Origin: Sphingobium sp. CAP-1
GTDB lineage: Bacteria > Pseudomonadota > Alphaproteobacteria > Sphingomonadales > Sphingomonadaceae
Length of the DNA: 64,000 bases
Assembly: GCF_009720145.1 (NCBI RefSeq)
Contig: NZ_CP046252.1
Location: forward strand, 1,240,001-1,304,000
Direction of reading: 5' to 3'
The notes under the pieces are model-generated. The model saw only the letters and a program-made list of their open reading frames with translations, had not been told where the DNA came from and ran no database searches. Below, piece by piece: positions 27,550 to 36,396 of this stretch. Position numbers and translations under genes: made by a program. The first letter of the stretch is position 1; each line of letters opens with the position of its first letter.

Positions 27550-28593
27550 ATGCTCGCCCGCAACGGAGGCGGAGATAGTCGGTTGCGGGCGCCAAGGGAA
27601 TATCACAGCCTCGAAGAAGTGCGGCAGGCTTTGGCCGGCCGGCTGGATCGCGGCGCTGTGCCCGGCTTGTTCGACCGGTTCGACTGGTTCGCGGCGCTGC
27701 ACCGTCGCTGTTTTCCCGACAGGCCGGTACGCGTCCTCCAGGCCGAGGAAGATGGGCGCGAAGCCTGGCTGTTCCTCCTCTCCCCCGCCCCGCGCCGGGT
27801 CAGCGCGCTGGCCAACTGGTATAGTTTCTGCTGGTCGCCCCTCTTCCTGGGCGAACCGGACGCAGCCGCGCAGCAACGATTGCTGGAGGCGATCGCCCGG
27901 CATCTGCTGGCGAGCAGCGCGCAGATCGACCTCTATCCGCTGGAGGATGCGGCGCCGTTGCTGGGGGCGCTGCGCCGCACCGGCTGGTTCGCGGTGCGGC
28001 GGACCATGGGCGGGCGCTATCTGCTCGATGTGAACGAGCGCAGTTTCGCCGATTACTGGGCGTCGCGACCCGGCCGGCTGCGCAATCTGGTCCGGCGCAA
28101 GAGCCGGGGCAGCCCCTTCGTCCTGTCGATCAGCGACCGGCTAACCGACGATCTGTGGCGCGACTATGTCGATGTCCATGCCCGTAGCTGGAAGGATGCG
28201 GAGCCGGCGGCGGGGCTGGATTTCCTCCACGACCTCGCCCGGCGGGAAAGCGCGGCGGGGACGTTGCGGCTGGGCTTTGCCCGGATGGACGGGCGTGCGG
28301 TCGCAACCCAGCTCTGGACCGTGGAACAGGGCGTCGCCCTGATCCACAAGCTCAGCCATGATTGTGCGTGCGACAGCGGATCACCCGGCACCCTGCTCAG
28401 CCATGCGATGTTCGCGCAGGCGATCGACCGGGATCGGGTCGCGCTGATCGACTACGGCACCGGCGACAATGGCTACAAGACCGACTGGATGGAGCGCCGT
28501 GCGCCGCTCCAGCGGATCGACGCCTTCAATCCCCGCTTCGCCTCCGCCTGGCTGCCGGCTGCGCGAACCGCCATTTCCGCGCTTGTAGGTTAG
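27550..28593 (+). CDS. GNAT/FemAB-like acyltransferase of the XrtA module
   Basis: The 347-residue protein has a GNAT-fold domain of the BioF2/FemAB-like kind. Recognisable parts are FADYWASRPGRLRNLVRRKS near residue 170, FARMDGRAVATQLWTVEQG near 245 and LSHAMFAQAIDRDRVALIDY, followed by GTGDNGYKTDWMERR near the end. It should transfer an acyl or aminoacyl group, perhaps from the carrier protein encoded 28 bases downstream. ATG 27550 has a weak ribosome-binding site. An in-frame TTG 45 bases later lies behind GGAGG at longer spacing and could be the true start. The open frame runs far upstream over the ligase gene, which is chance. Confidence 0.75.
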   Translation: MLARNGGGDSRLRAPREYHSLEEVRQALAGRLDRGAVPGLFDRFDWFAALHRRCFPDRPVRVLQAEEDGREAWLFLLSPAPRRVSALANWYSFCWSPLFLGEPDAAAQQRLLEAIARHLLASSAQIDLYPLEDAAPLLGALRRTGWFAVRRTMGGRYLLDVNERSFADYWASRPGRLRNLVRRKSRGSPFVLSISDRLTDDLWRDYVDVHARSWKDAEPAAGLDFLHDLARRESAAGTLRLGFARMDGRAVATQLWTVEQGVALIHKLSHDCACDSGSPGTLLSHAMFAQAIDRDRVALIDYGTGDNGYKTDWMERRAPLQRIDAFNPRFASAWLPAARTAISALVG

Positions 28594-28621
28594 TCCGCAA
28601 GCCGGTAGGGAAGCGCCCATT

Positions 28622-28909
28622 ATGCAGGGGCACAATAATCAGCCGGTCGACCAGACCCCCGATGTGGACAGCCTGATGCGGGCGCTGCTGCGCGACGTGC
28701 TGGGCCTGTCGCAGGATCGGGTCGATGCCTTCACCGCCGACACGCCGCTGTTCGGCGCGCTGCCGGAGCTGGATTCCATGGCCGTCGCGGGCCTGCTCAC
28801 CGAGATGGAGGACCGCTTCGGCATCCTCATCGAGGATGAGGATATTGACGGCGACACGTTCGAAACATTCGGCACGCTCAGCGCCTTCGCGCAGGCGAAG
28901 GTCGGCTGA
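28622..28909 (+). CDS. Acyl carrier protein, exosortase A-associated
   Basis: The 95-residue acidic protein is an acyl carrier protein. The phosphopantetheine serine is in PELDSMAVAGLLTEMEDRFG at about residue 52; the usual DSL is DSM here. It is distinct from the fatty-acid AcpP at 55566. With the AMP ligase, PLP decarboxylase and GNAT-like protein it makes a compact carrier-based activation module that accompanies the polysaccharide operon. The gene ends just before a strong hairpin. Confidence 0.88.
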   Translation: MQGHNNQPVDQTPDVDSLMRALLRDVLGLSQDRVDAFTADTPLFGALPELDSMAVAGLLTEMEDRFGILIEDEDIDGDTFETFGTLSAFAQAKVG

Positions 28910-28915
28910 GAGTCT

Positions 28916-28949
28916 GTTTGGAAATCCGGCCTTCGCCGGATTTCCAAAC
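28916..28949. terminator. Perfect 15-bp hairpin, probable bidirectional terminator
   Basis: Bases 28916-28930 and 28935-28949 are perfect reverse complements around a CTTC tetraloop. The hairpin lies between the convergent acyl carrier protein and trxB genes, seven bases from each stop. It begins GTTTGG and ends CCAAAC. There is no long T-run, but position and strength favour termination in both directions. Confidence 0.75.
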
Positions 28950-28955
28950 TGTGAC

Positions 28956-29918
28956 TTACGCCTCCACCAGTTCCTCGAAATCCTGTTCCGCCAGGAATTT
29001 CTCGACATCGAGCGCGGCCATGCAGCCCATGCCCGCCGCCGTCACCGCCTGCCGATAGATTTTGTCGGTGACATCGCCCGCCGCGAACACGCCGGGGACG
29101 GCGGTGCGGGTCGTGCCCTTTTCCACGATGATATAGCCTTCATCGAGCGGCAGCTTGCCGGTGAACAATTCGGTCGCGGGATGATGGCCGATCGCGACGA
29201 AGCCGCCGTCAGTGGCGACATGGCTCTTTTCGCCCGTCACCGTATCGGTCAGGTCGACGCCGACCAGCCCTTCGGGCGCGCCGCCGCCGACGAAACGGTC
29301 GACCGCCTTGTTCCACAGCACCTTGATATTGGGGTGGGCGTGGAGCCGCTGTTGCAGGATCTTTTCCGCGCGCAGCGTGTCGCGGCGGTGGATCAGGGTC
29401 ACGTCCTGGCTGTGGTTGGTGAGGTAGAGCGCTTCCTCGACCGCGGTGTTGCCGCCGCCGATTACCACCACCTTCTTGCCGCGATAGAAGAAGCCGTCGC
29501 AGGTGGCGCAGGCCGACACGCCCTTGCCCTGCAAATGCTCCTCGCCCTCGACGCCCAGCCATTTGGCCTGCGCGCCGGTGCAGATGACCAAAGTGTCAGC
29601 GACATAGACCGTGCCGCTGTCGCCGGTCAGCCTGAACGGACGTTCGCTCAGGTCGACATCGACAATCTGGTCATACATCATCTGCGCGCCGACATGCTCG
29701 GCCTGCGCCTGCATCTGCTCCATCAGCCACGGCCCCTGGATCACATCCTTGAAGCCGGGATAATTTTCGACATCGGTGGTGATGGTCAACTGCCCGCCCG
29801 GCTGCATCCCCTGCACCACGATCGGCGCGAGGCCGGCGCGCGCGCCATAGATGGCGGCGGACAGGCCGGCCGGGCCGGAACCGAGGATCAACATGCGGGT
29901 CGAATGAGTGGCGGTCAT
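28956..29918 (-). CDS. trxB: Thioredoxin-disulfide reductase
   Basis: The 320-residue flavoprotein reduces thioredoxin with NADPH. The FAD-binding motif is LILGSGPAGLSAAIYGARAG at the N terminus, the redox-active pair is ACATCDGFFYRGK near residue 140, and the NADPH motif is VVVIGGGNTAVEEALYL near 155. The C-terminal FAD motif VFAAGDVTDKIYRQAVTAAG is present. Length and motifs are normal. It is transcribed as a single gene. Confidence 0.95.
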   Translation of the reverse strand: MTATHSTRMLILGSGPAGLSAAIYGARAGLAPIVVQGMQPGGQLTITTDVENYPGFKDVIQGPWLMEQMQAQAEHVGAQMMYDQIVDVDLSERPFRLTGDSGTVYVADTLVICTGAQAKWLGVEGEEHLQGKGVSACATCDGFFYRGKKVVVIGGGNTAVEEALYLTNHSQDVTLIHRRDTLRAEKILQQRLHAHPNIKVLWNKAVDRFVGGGAPEGLVGVDLTDTVTGEKSHVATDGGFVAIGHHPATELFTGKLPLDEGYIIVEKGTTRTAVPGVFAAGDVTDKIYRQAVTAAGMGCMAALDVEKFLAEQDFEELVEA

Positions 29919-30208
29919 GTCAGGCTTTCAAACTGCGATTCGGTGGGCGACAGAGATAGGCGGCAGGGCCGGACGTGCAAGCGAAGGATTTGCCTGGGCG
30001 GGTGCAAGCGGGGCTATGGCGGACGAATCGGGCGCCGGAACACGCCTGCCGGGTCACGGTCGCGGCGGGAAAAGGCGAACCGCGGCGGGGCTAGGATAGA
30101 TCAGACGCAATCCTGTTTTGGGAAGGCGCTCGCGGCACTTAACGGGATTTTCAGCCTTCGACGGCAATGCTGACGCCATCGCCCCGCCGTCGCTGAAGAA
30201 ACGCCGCC
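29919..30208. other. Intergenic region between divergent trxB and cupin genes
   Basis: This stretch of 290 bases separates two divergent genes and should hold both promoters. I see no gene with a credible start, no RNA gene and no clear promoter hexamers. Confidence 0.3.
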
Positions 30209-31045
30209 ATGTCCTTTCTCGCCTCGTCCAGTCTCGGCCCCTTCGCCAGCGCCTATCCCCTGTCGCCAGCAATGCTGCGGCACAGGCTGATGGACCAGCC
30301 GCTATTGTCGATCGAGGCGCTGGCGAAAGCGGCGCTCGAACTGCCACCGGAATATGTCGAGCGCCGGATATCGAACGCCGTCAACGGCGGCGAATTCGCA
30401 ATGGATCGATCAGACGACGCCGATGCCGCCGCCGTCATTCGGTCCATCAACAGCAGCGGCAACTGGGTCATGCTCCGCTTCGTCGAACAATTGCCTGCCT
30501 ATCGCGACTTGCTTGACGAGGTGATGCAGGAGATCGGGCCGGCGATTTTGCCTTCGACCGGGCCGGGCCTGACGGTCAGGGGGTTCATCTTCATTTCCTC
30601 GCCCGGCACATTGACCCCGTTTCACTTCGACTGCGAATATAATATCCTGTTCCAGATCGCGGGCGACAAGCATTTCGCGACCTATCAACCCATGGCGCCC
30701 TGGCTGCCGCTCGACCGGCACGAGGCCTATTATGGCGCGGGCGACAATATGTTGCCCTGGAACGACGCCTATGAGGCGCAGGCGAATATTCACCCGCTGC
30801 GTCCCGGCGATGCGCTGTTCATCCCCTATGCGGCGCCGCACTGGGTGAAGGCAGGCGCGGAGCCGTCCATTTCGCTGTCGATCACCTGGCAGAGCGAATG
30901 GAGCCAGTCGGTTGGCGCCGCCATGCGGATCAATCCGTTGCTGCGCCGGTGCAGATTGCCCGCCGGCGACGTACCCATCTGGCCAAAGGCGCCGAAATGG
31001 CGTTCGCTCGGTTGCCGCGTTGCCCGCAAGGCAGGCCTGTTATGA
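30209..31045 (+). CDS. Cupin-like / JmjC-fold protein
   Basis: The 278-residue protein has a double-stranded beta-helix of the JmjC/cupin_8 type in its centre. The probable Fe(II) ligands are His and Asp in TPFHFDCEYNILFQIAGDKH and the distal His in IPYAAPHWVKAGAEPSISLS. Such proteins are 2-oxoglutarate-dependent oxygenases or related binding proteins; the target is unknown. The N-terminal 100 residues are not recognised. The stop overlaps the next ATG in ATGA (31042-31045), so the two are co-translated. Confidence 0.7.
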   Translation: MSFLASSSLGPFASAYPLSPAMLRHRLMDQPLLSIEALAKAALELPPEYVERRISNAVNGGEFAMDRSDDADAAAVIRSINSSGNWVMLRFVEQLPAYRDLLDEVMQEIGPAILPSTGPGLTVRGFIFISSPGTLTPFHFDCEYNILFQIAGDKHFATYQPMAPWLPLDRHEAYYGAGDNMLPWNDAYEAQANIHPLRPGDALFIPYAAPHWVKAGAEPSISLSITWQSEWSQSVGAAMRINPLLRRCRLPAGDVPIWPKAPKWRSLGCRVARKAGLL

Positions 31046-32226
31046 GCATTCTGCCCGCCGCCAGCAGCTTTCAGGCAAGCAACAGCCATGAATGGCCGGC
31101 GGCGGATGTTGACCGGCCCATTGTCCGCATGGTGCGGCACGCCGATTTGACCGCGGACGACCGGGCGTGCTGGGCGGCCTTGTCCGCACAGGCCGGGGCA
31201 GCCAATATCTTTGCGCAGGACTGGTTTATGGACGCCGCGCTGAGCCACGCCCATGATGGCCGCGACGTGCTGCTGGCTGTCGTCAGCCTGGGGCGGGGAC
31301 CATGGCTGGGCGTGATGCCGCTGATGGCCGAATGGCGGTTTGGACGCTGGCCCGCGCACATCTGGCACAATTGGTCGGCGACCAACCAGTTTCTGGGCAC
31401 GCCTCTGGTGGCGGCGCAATCCGCCCATATCTTCTGGGACTATCTGCTCACCTTCCTCGACACGCGGGCAGGCGGCGAGATATTGCTGCATTTTGACGGG
31501 TTTGATGCAGATGACCCGGTCAGCATGGCGCTGTTCGACCATTGCCGGCAGGAAGGGCGCGCGCTTCACACCATCCAGTGCGTCGACCGCCCGGCCCATC
31601 GCGCCGGCGACGATGGAGCGGGGCGCGGCGACCCCAAAACACAAGGCCGCCTGCGCAGCCTGTTGCGGCGGCTGGAGCGCGATCATGGTCCCGTTGCGGT
31701 CACTTTGCTCGACCCGGCTCAACCATGCGCGCCCTGGATCGACGCCTTTCTGGAGTTGGAGGCATCCGGCTGGAAGGGACGCGCTGGCAGCGCTCTTGGC
31801 AGCGATCCGGCGACCGAGGCTCTGTTCCGCACCGTTATAGAACGCGGCCATGCAAATGGCAGCGCCCGGCTCGCCAGCTTGTCGACCGGTGGCCATGTGA
31901 TCGCCATGTCGAGCTGGTTCGAATCCGCGACCTGGGGCCATGGCTTCAAAATGGCCTATGACGAGGGCTATCGCGCCTATGCCCCCGGCCAGCTATTGAT
32001 GCATGATGTCAGCGACAGGATCGGACGCCGGCCCGACATGTCGTTCGACACCTGCGTCCCGCGCGGGGCGAACCATTATCATCGGTTATGGCACGGCAAC
32101 CGCAGGATCATCGATGGCGCTGTCGCCATCGGCTCCCGCTGGCACCGTTTGCATTTTGATGCACTGATCAGGGCGCGGGCCGCTTATGCGGCGGTCAAAA
32201 ACCATTTTCATCCCCCGCAAACATAG
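31042..32226 (+). CDS. GNAT-family (BioF2-like) acyltransferase
   Basis: The 394-residue protein has a C-terminal GNAT-fold domain of the BioF2-like kind, found also in cellulose- and polysaccharide-linked acyltransferases. Diagnostic parts are FLELEASGWKGRAGSALGSD near residue 240, LSTGGHVIAMSSWFESA near 285 and FKMAYDEGYRAYAPGQLLMH near 310. ATG 31042 is chosen by its overlap with the cupin gene stop. Coupling to an oxygenase-like protein suggests a two-step modification of one substrate. The substrate is unknown and no other pathway gene adjoins. Confidence 0.75.
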   Translation: MSILPAASSFQASNSHEWPAADVDRPIVRMVRHADLTADDRACWAALSAQAGAANIFAQDWFMDAALSHAHDGRDVLLAVVSLGRGPWLGVMPLMAEWRFGRWPAHIWHNWSATNQFLGTPLVAAQSAHIFWDYLLTFLDTRAGGEILLHFDGFDADDPVSMALFDHCRQEGRALHTIQCVDRPAHRAGDDGAGRGDPKTQGRLRSLLRRLERDHGPVAVTLLDPAQPCAPWIDAFLELEASGWKGRAGSALGSDPATEALFRTVIERGHANGSARLASLSTGGHVIAMSSWFESATWGHGFKMAYDEGYRAYAPGQLLMHDVSDRIGRRPDMSFDTCVPRGANHYHRLWHGNRRIIDGAVAIGSRWHRLHFDALIRARAAYAAVKNHFHPPQT

Positions 32227-32261
32227 TAAGCGGGCGTCCCGACCCGACCGGCCGCTTTCCC

Positions 32262-32999
32262 TCAATCCAGCACGTTGGGCAGATCCTCAAACCCCTTGCG
32301 CAGCGCGGCACTCCAGCTTTGCGAGATCATCGCAAATTCTTCATTGTCCGCCTCTATGCGCGTGCGGACGCGGAAGTCGAAGGCGTCGGTGGGGATCACC
32401 GTCAGGTCGAGCGGCATCCCGACGGAGAGGTTGGAGCGCAGCGTCGAATCCATCGACACCAGCACCGCCTTGGTCGCGTCCTCCAGCGTGGTTTCACGCT
32501 TGATGATGCGGTCGAGAATCGGCTTGCCATATTTATGCTCGCCGATCTGGAAGAAGGGCGTGTCCTCGGTCGCTTCGATGAAATTGCCGGCGGAATAGAT
32601 GAGGTAGAGGCGCGGCTTGCCGCCCTTGCGCTGGCCTGCGATCATGATCGACGCGCTGGAGCCGGAGCCGCCCATCTCGATATTTTCGCGATAGCGCTGC
32701 TGCATCTTCTGCATCGCTTCGCCCACGATCTGCGCCACGCGATGCATGGTGTCGCAATTGAGGATGGTTTCGACGCCGGGATCGAGCTTCGCTTCCTTGA
32801 TCGCCTTGCTCAGCGTCGCCTTCACCCCCTGGGTGATGGACAGGTTGCCCGAACATAGGAGGGTGATCGCCCGTTCACCGGGAACATGATAGGTGAAACT
32901 CTTCCGAAAGCGCGCGATATTGTCCATGCCCGCATTGGTGCGGGTGTCGGACAGCATGACCAGTCCCTGGTCCACGCGCACGGCCACACAATAAGTCAC
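32262..32999 (-). CDS. Anbu proteasome-type protease
   Basis: The 245-residue protein is the ancestral beta-subunit (Anbu) member of the proteasome fold. After removal of Met1 the N-terminal nucleophile would be Thr2 (TYCVAVRVDQGLVMLSDTRT). The family features LLCSGNLSITQGVK near residue 48, GGSGSSASIMIAGQRKGGKP near 110 and LIYSAGNFIEATEDTPFFQI near 130 are present. Anbu assembles into an open helical ring; its protease substrates are not settled. It is the last gene of a four-gene cluster with transglutaminase, alpha-E protein and ATP-grasp ligase, the standard Anbu neighbourhood. Confidence 0.9.
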   Translation of the reverse strand: MTYCVAVRVDQGLVMLSDTRTNAGMDNIARFRKSFTYHVPGERAITLLCSGNLSITQGVKATLSKAIKEAKLDPGVETILNCDTMHRVAQIVGEAMQKMQQRYRENIEMGGSGSSASIMIAGQRKGGKPRLYLIYSAGNFIEATEDTPFFQIGEHKYGKPILDRIIKRETTLEDATKAVLVSMDSTLRSNLSVGMPLDLTVIPTDAFDFRVRTRIEADNEEFAMISQSWSAALRKGFEDLPNVLD

Positions 33000-33023
33000 G
33001 GCCCCCCGGCCTCCTGAAACTGG

Positions 33024-33890
33024 TTACTCTTCGGATGAAGGGGTAGCCTGCTGCTGCTGGCGCTGCAACTGCCGCTCCTCGACTCCGTCCTCCGCCTGCG
33101 CGATGCGAACGTCGGCGTCAATCCATATGTCGCCCGCCACCGTGACCGAACCGCGGATCGGCGCGGCTTCATCCGCGTCGAGGCCACTGGCAACGCGCAG
33201 ATAGCGTTCGGTGACGCAGACGCGGTTGGACGGGTCGAAACCGATCCAGCCCAGTTCCGGCACAAAGGCTTCGGCCCAGCCATGAGTTTCGTGCAGCGCG
33301 TCCCCCTCTCCCGCGAGCAGATAGCCCGACACATAGCGGGCGGGGATGTCGATCGCGCGGGCGGCCGCGATAAAGACCTGCGCATGGTCCTGACACACGC
33401 CCGCCCCCAGCGCGAAGGCTTCGGCGGCGGTGGTGTCGGATGTGGTGACGCCGGCGCGATACTGGATCGCGTCGCTGACCGCCGCCGACAGCGCGTGGAG
33501 CGTGGCGAGTGGGCCATCCTGTTCGGGCAGGTCGCGCGCCATCGCGACGATGCCCGGCGATGCGCGGGTCAGGCGGGTGTCGCGCAGGAAATAGCGCGGA
33601 TCGACCCGGCTGTGCAGATGGCCGACGACGCCATGGCTCTCGCGCGTCTCCACCAGCCCCTCCGCCACGATCACCGCATTGTCGAGCCGGTCGTGGCGAA
33701 TCCAGATCGCTTCCTTTTCGCCATAGCTGTTGGGGTGGAAACCGGTCAGCACCTCGTCATTGACGCTGACCCGCCATTCCAGCACCTTTTGCGCGGGCGT
33801 GTCGACCGGCATCAGCTTCAGCCGCATCGCCACCCGCCCGGCGCTGGCGGCGTAGCGGTAGACGGTCTGGTGGCGGACGATCAGTTTCAT
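33024..33890 (-). CDS. Transglutaminase-like cysteine protease/ligase of the Anbu cluster
   Basis: The 288-residue protein has an N-terminal bacterial transglutaminase-associated domain (about 1-80) and a transglutaminase core. The catalytic triad is visible: Cys in GAGVCQDHAQVFIAAAR near residue 165, His in ETHGWAEAFVPELGW near 205 and Asp in GFDPSNRVCVTERY near 220. It is probably cytosolic, as there is no signal peptide. The last 30 residues are Gln-rich. Family members of this type may cut or join isopeptide bonds, which fits with an ATP-grasp ligase in the same cluster. Confidence 0.88.
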   Translation of the reverse strand: MKLIVRHQTVYRYAASAGRVAMRLKLMPVDTPAQKVLEWRVSVNDEVLTGFHPNSYGEKEAIWIRHDRLDNAVIVAEGLVETRESHGVVGHLHSRVDPRYFLRDTRLTRASPGIVAMARDLPEQDGPLATLHALSAAVSDAIQYRAGVTTSDTTAAEAFALGAGVCQDHAQVFIAAARAIDIPARYVSGYLLAGEGDALHETHGWAEAFVPELGWIGFDPSNRVCVTERYLRVASGLDADEAAPIRGSVTVAGDIWIDADVRIAQAEDGVEERQLQRQQQQATPSSEE

Positions 33891-33911
33891 CGGCGGCTTC
33901 CCCTTCCCTCC

Positions 33912-34844
33912 TCAGCCGAAATGATAGGTCTGGGCGATTTCGCTGCCCAGCCGGTTGGTCATGGTCAGACCATTTTGCACGGTTTCATGCAGGCCGCGGC
34001 GAAAGATTTCGCCGCTGTCCTGGCTTTCGAGGCCCGCGACCATATCCTTGACCGTATCGTGACATGGCCCCTTTGCATCATGCCAGCCGGCCAGCCGATT
34101 GAGACGATAGGCAAGCTGGTCGTAACAATAGGCGACGCTGCGCGGAAACAGGCGGTTGAGCATCAGGAAGTCGGTGATCTGCCAGGGCGTGTAGGTGCCG
34201 CCATAGACATGATGATAGGCGCGTGCGCCCGACAGCGCATAGAGTACCGAAGTCCATTGATAATGGTCGCGATTACCGCCGATCACCTCGGTTTCGGGGA
34301 GCAGCACATAATATTTAACGTCGAGCAGGCGCAGCGTCATCTGCGCCCGCTCCAGCGCGGAGCCGGCGCGCAGAAAGTCGTGGCCTTCATTGCGGAGCTG
34401 GCCCGAATGGGCGGCGCCACGAAAGGTCATCACGCGGGTCTTGACCCAGTCGATCAGGGTCGGGAGCTGCTGGCGCGCTTCGCTGACATCATAGCTGTCG
34501 AGCTTGCGCCAGCCTTCGTTCAGCGCTTCCCACATATCCTGTGTCAGCATGGTGCGCGCCGACTTGGCATTGGCGCGAGCTTTCAGCAGGCAGGACCGGA
34601 TCGAACTGGGATTATCGGCGTCCAGCATCAACCAGGCGACAGCGTCGCTTTCGGTGACGATCGTGCCTTCGGGGAACTGGTGCCCCGCCCCGGTCGCGCG
34701 GACGACCGATCGCCATTCGTCGCGATGATGCGCGCCCGGCAGGATCGCCATGCGCTGCCCCATGGTCAGCAGCCGTGCAGTGGCCTCGGCCCGCTCCATA
34801 TAGCGCGCCATCCAGAAGAGATTTTCGGCGGTCCGGCTCAGCAT
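33912..34844 (-). CDS. Alpha-E domain protein of the Anbu cluster
   Basis: The 310-residue, mostly helical protein starts MLSRTAENLFWMARYMERAE, the hallmark of the alpha-E (DUF403) family. A second conserved stretch is YYVLLPETEVIGGNRDHYQW near residue 180, and a third is LNRLFPRSVAYCYDQL near 225. Its role is unknown; it always accompanies the circularly permuted ATP-grasp protein and probably helps it or supplies the substrate. A repeat-bearing gap of 142 bases separates it from the ATP-grasp gene. Confidence 0.9.
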   Translation of the reverse strand: MLSRTAENLFWMARYMERAEATARLLTMGQRMAILPGAHHRDEWRSVVRATGAGHQFPEGTIVTESDAVAWLMLDADNPSSIRSCLLKARANAKSARTMLTQDMWEALNEGWRKLDSYDVSEARQQLPTLIDWVKTRVMTFRGAAHSGQLRNEGHDFLRAGSALERAQMTLRLLDVKYYVLLPETEVIGGNRDHYQWTSVLYALSGARAYHHVYGGTYTPWQITDFLMLNRLFPRSVAYCYDQLAYRLNRLAGWHDAKGPCHDTVKDMVAGLESQDSGEIFRRGLHETVQNGLTMTNRLGSEIAQTYHFG

Positions 34845-34860
34845 GATGCGTTCTCACATT

Positions 34861-34957
34861 CCGTTCGCCCTGAGCGAAGTCGAAGGGCGGGGCAGAGCGG
34901 AGCGAAGCCCCTTCGCCTTCGCTCAGTAATGGACTTCGACAGGCTCAGCCCGAACGG
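34861..34957. repeat. Sphingomonad-type intergenic inverted repeat (REP family A)
   Basis: An outer arm beginning CCGTTCGCCCTGAGC at 34861 is matched, with a mismatch, by an inverted arm ending CCGAACGG at 34957. Inner GAAGGGC and CCCCTTCG-type segments form further pairs. The same arm sequence occurs at 51923-51999. The repeat lies inside the Anbu cluster, between the ATP-grasp and alpha-E genes. Confidence 0.75.
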
Positions 34958-34986
34958 TTGAGAGGTGGTCAAAGCATTCATCCCCA

Positions 34987-36396
34987 TCAATCCTGCAACA
35001 CCCAGGTATCCTTGACCCCGCCGCCCTGGCTGGAATTCACCACCAGCGACCCTTCGGTCAGCGCGACGCGGGTCAGGCCGCCGGGGACGAGACGGATCTG
35101 CTTCCCCACCAGGCAATAGGGACGAAAATCGGCATGGCGGCCGACCACCGCCGCCGGGCCGAGGGTCGGCACGGTGGACAGGTCCAGCGTCGGCTGGGCG
35201 ATGAACTCGCCCGGATTGGCCCTGATCCGCTCGGCATAGGCGGCGACTTCGTCCTTGGTCGATTTCGGCCCGATCAACATGCCGTAGCCGCCCGATCCGT
35301 GGACTTCCTTGGCGACCAGATCGTGCAGATTTTCCAGCACATATTTGAGTTCGTCCGGCTTGCCGCACTGCCATGTCTGGATATTGTCGAGGATCGGCTT
35401 CTCGCCCAGATAGAAGCGGATCATCTCCGGCACATAGATATAGACCGCCTTGTCGTCGGCGATGCCCGATCCGGGGGCAGACGCCAGCGTCACGCCGCCA
35501 TTGCGATAGACGTTGAAGATGCCCGGCACGCCCAGCAGACTGTCAGGGCGGAACACCAGCGGATCGATATATTCGTCATCGATACGGCGATAGATGACAT
35601 CGACCGCCTTCGGCCCCAGCGTGGTTTTCATCCACACCCGGTCCTGATCGACGAACAGGTCCGCCGGCTCGACCAGTTCCACGCCCATCAGGTCGGCAAG
35701 GAAGCTATGCTCATAATAAGCGCTGTTGAGCGAACCCGGCGTCAGGACGACCACCACCGGATCGCCCTTGCACGCCGGGGGCGCGACTTCCTTCAGGCTT
35801 TTCAGCAGTTCGGCGGGATAATCGTCCACCGGCGCGACCACGCCCTGCGCGAACAGTTCGGGGAACATGCGCGTCATGATCTCGCGATTTTCGAGCATGT
35901 AGGACACGCCCGACGGGGTGCGGCAATTATCCTCCAGCACTTCGAAGCTGCCCGGCCCGGTCCGCACGATATCGATGCCCACGATATGGCTGTAAACCTT
36001 ACCCGGCGGCGAGAAATCAGCCATTTCCGCGAGATAGGCGCTGTTCTTGTAGATGATGTCGGCAGGCATGATGCCGGCCTTCACGATTTCACCGCGATGA
36101 TAGACATCGTGCAGAAAGGCGTTCAATGCCCGCGCCCGTTGCCGGATGCCCTTGTCCAGGATGCGCCATTCGTTCGCGGTGAAGATGCGGGGCAGCAAAT
36201 CGAACGGGATCAATCGTTCCGGGTCGCCCCCCTCGCCATAGACGGCGAAGGTTATGCCGATGCGGCGAAAGATCGCTTCAGCCTCATCCATGCGGCGATT
36301 GAGTCCGGCAATGCCTGTTCGCTCCACCCATTTCTGCACTTCGTCGTAACAGGGGCGTATCGAACCGTCGGGCTCAAACATTTCATGGAAGGGCAA
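34987..36396 (-). CDS. Circularly permuted type 2 ATP-grasp protein of the Anbu cluster
   Basis: The 469-residue protein belongs to the circularly permuted ATP-grasp family. Recognisable parts are RIGITFAVYGEGGDPERLIP near residue 47, VLEDNCRTPSGVSYMLENRE near 155, and VAKEVHGSGGYGMLIGPKST near 370. ATP-grasp enzymes make amide bonds through acyl phosphates, so this is the likely peptide or protein ligase of the cluster. It is the promoter-proximal gene. Length is normal and ATG 36396 begins at the conserved N terminus. Its substrate is unknown. Confidence 0.9.
   Translation of the reverse strand: MPFHEMFEPDGSIRPCYDEVQKWVERTGIAGLNRRMDEAEAIFRRIGITFAVYGEGGDPERLIPFDLLPRIFTANEWRILDKGIRQRARALNAFLHDVYHRGEIVKAGIMPADIIYKNSAYLAEMADFSPPGKVYSHIVGIDIVRTGPGSFEVLEDNCRTPSGVSYMLENREIMTRMFPELFAQGVVAPVDDYPAELLKSLKEVAPPACKGDPVVVVLTPGSLNSAYYEHSFLADLMGVELVEPADLFVDQDRVWMKTTLGPKAVDVIYRRIDDEYIDPLVFRPDSLLGVPGIFNVYRNGGVTLASAPGSGIADDKAVYIYVPEMIRFYLGEKPILDNIQTWQCGKPDELKYVLENLHDLVAKEVHGSGGYGMLIGPKSTKDEVAAYAERIRANPGEFIAQPTLDLSTVPTLGPAAVVGRHADFRPYCLVGKQIRLVPGGLTRVALTEGSLVVNSSQGGGVKDTWVLQD

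Noticed and set aside
28622..28909. Second fatty-acid AcpP
   Set aside because: It is longer, has DSM in place of DSL at the phosphopantetheine site and lies with XrtA-associated genes. The fatty-acid AcpP is at 55566-55799 beside fabF.
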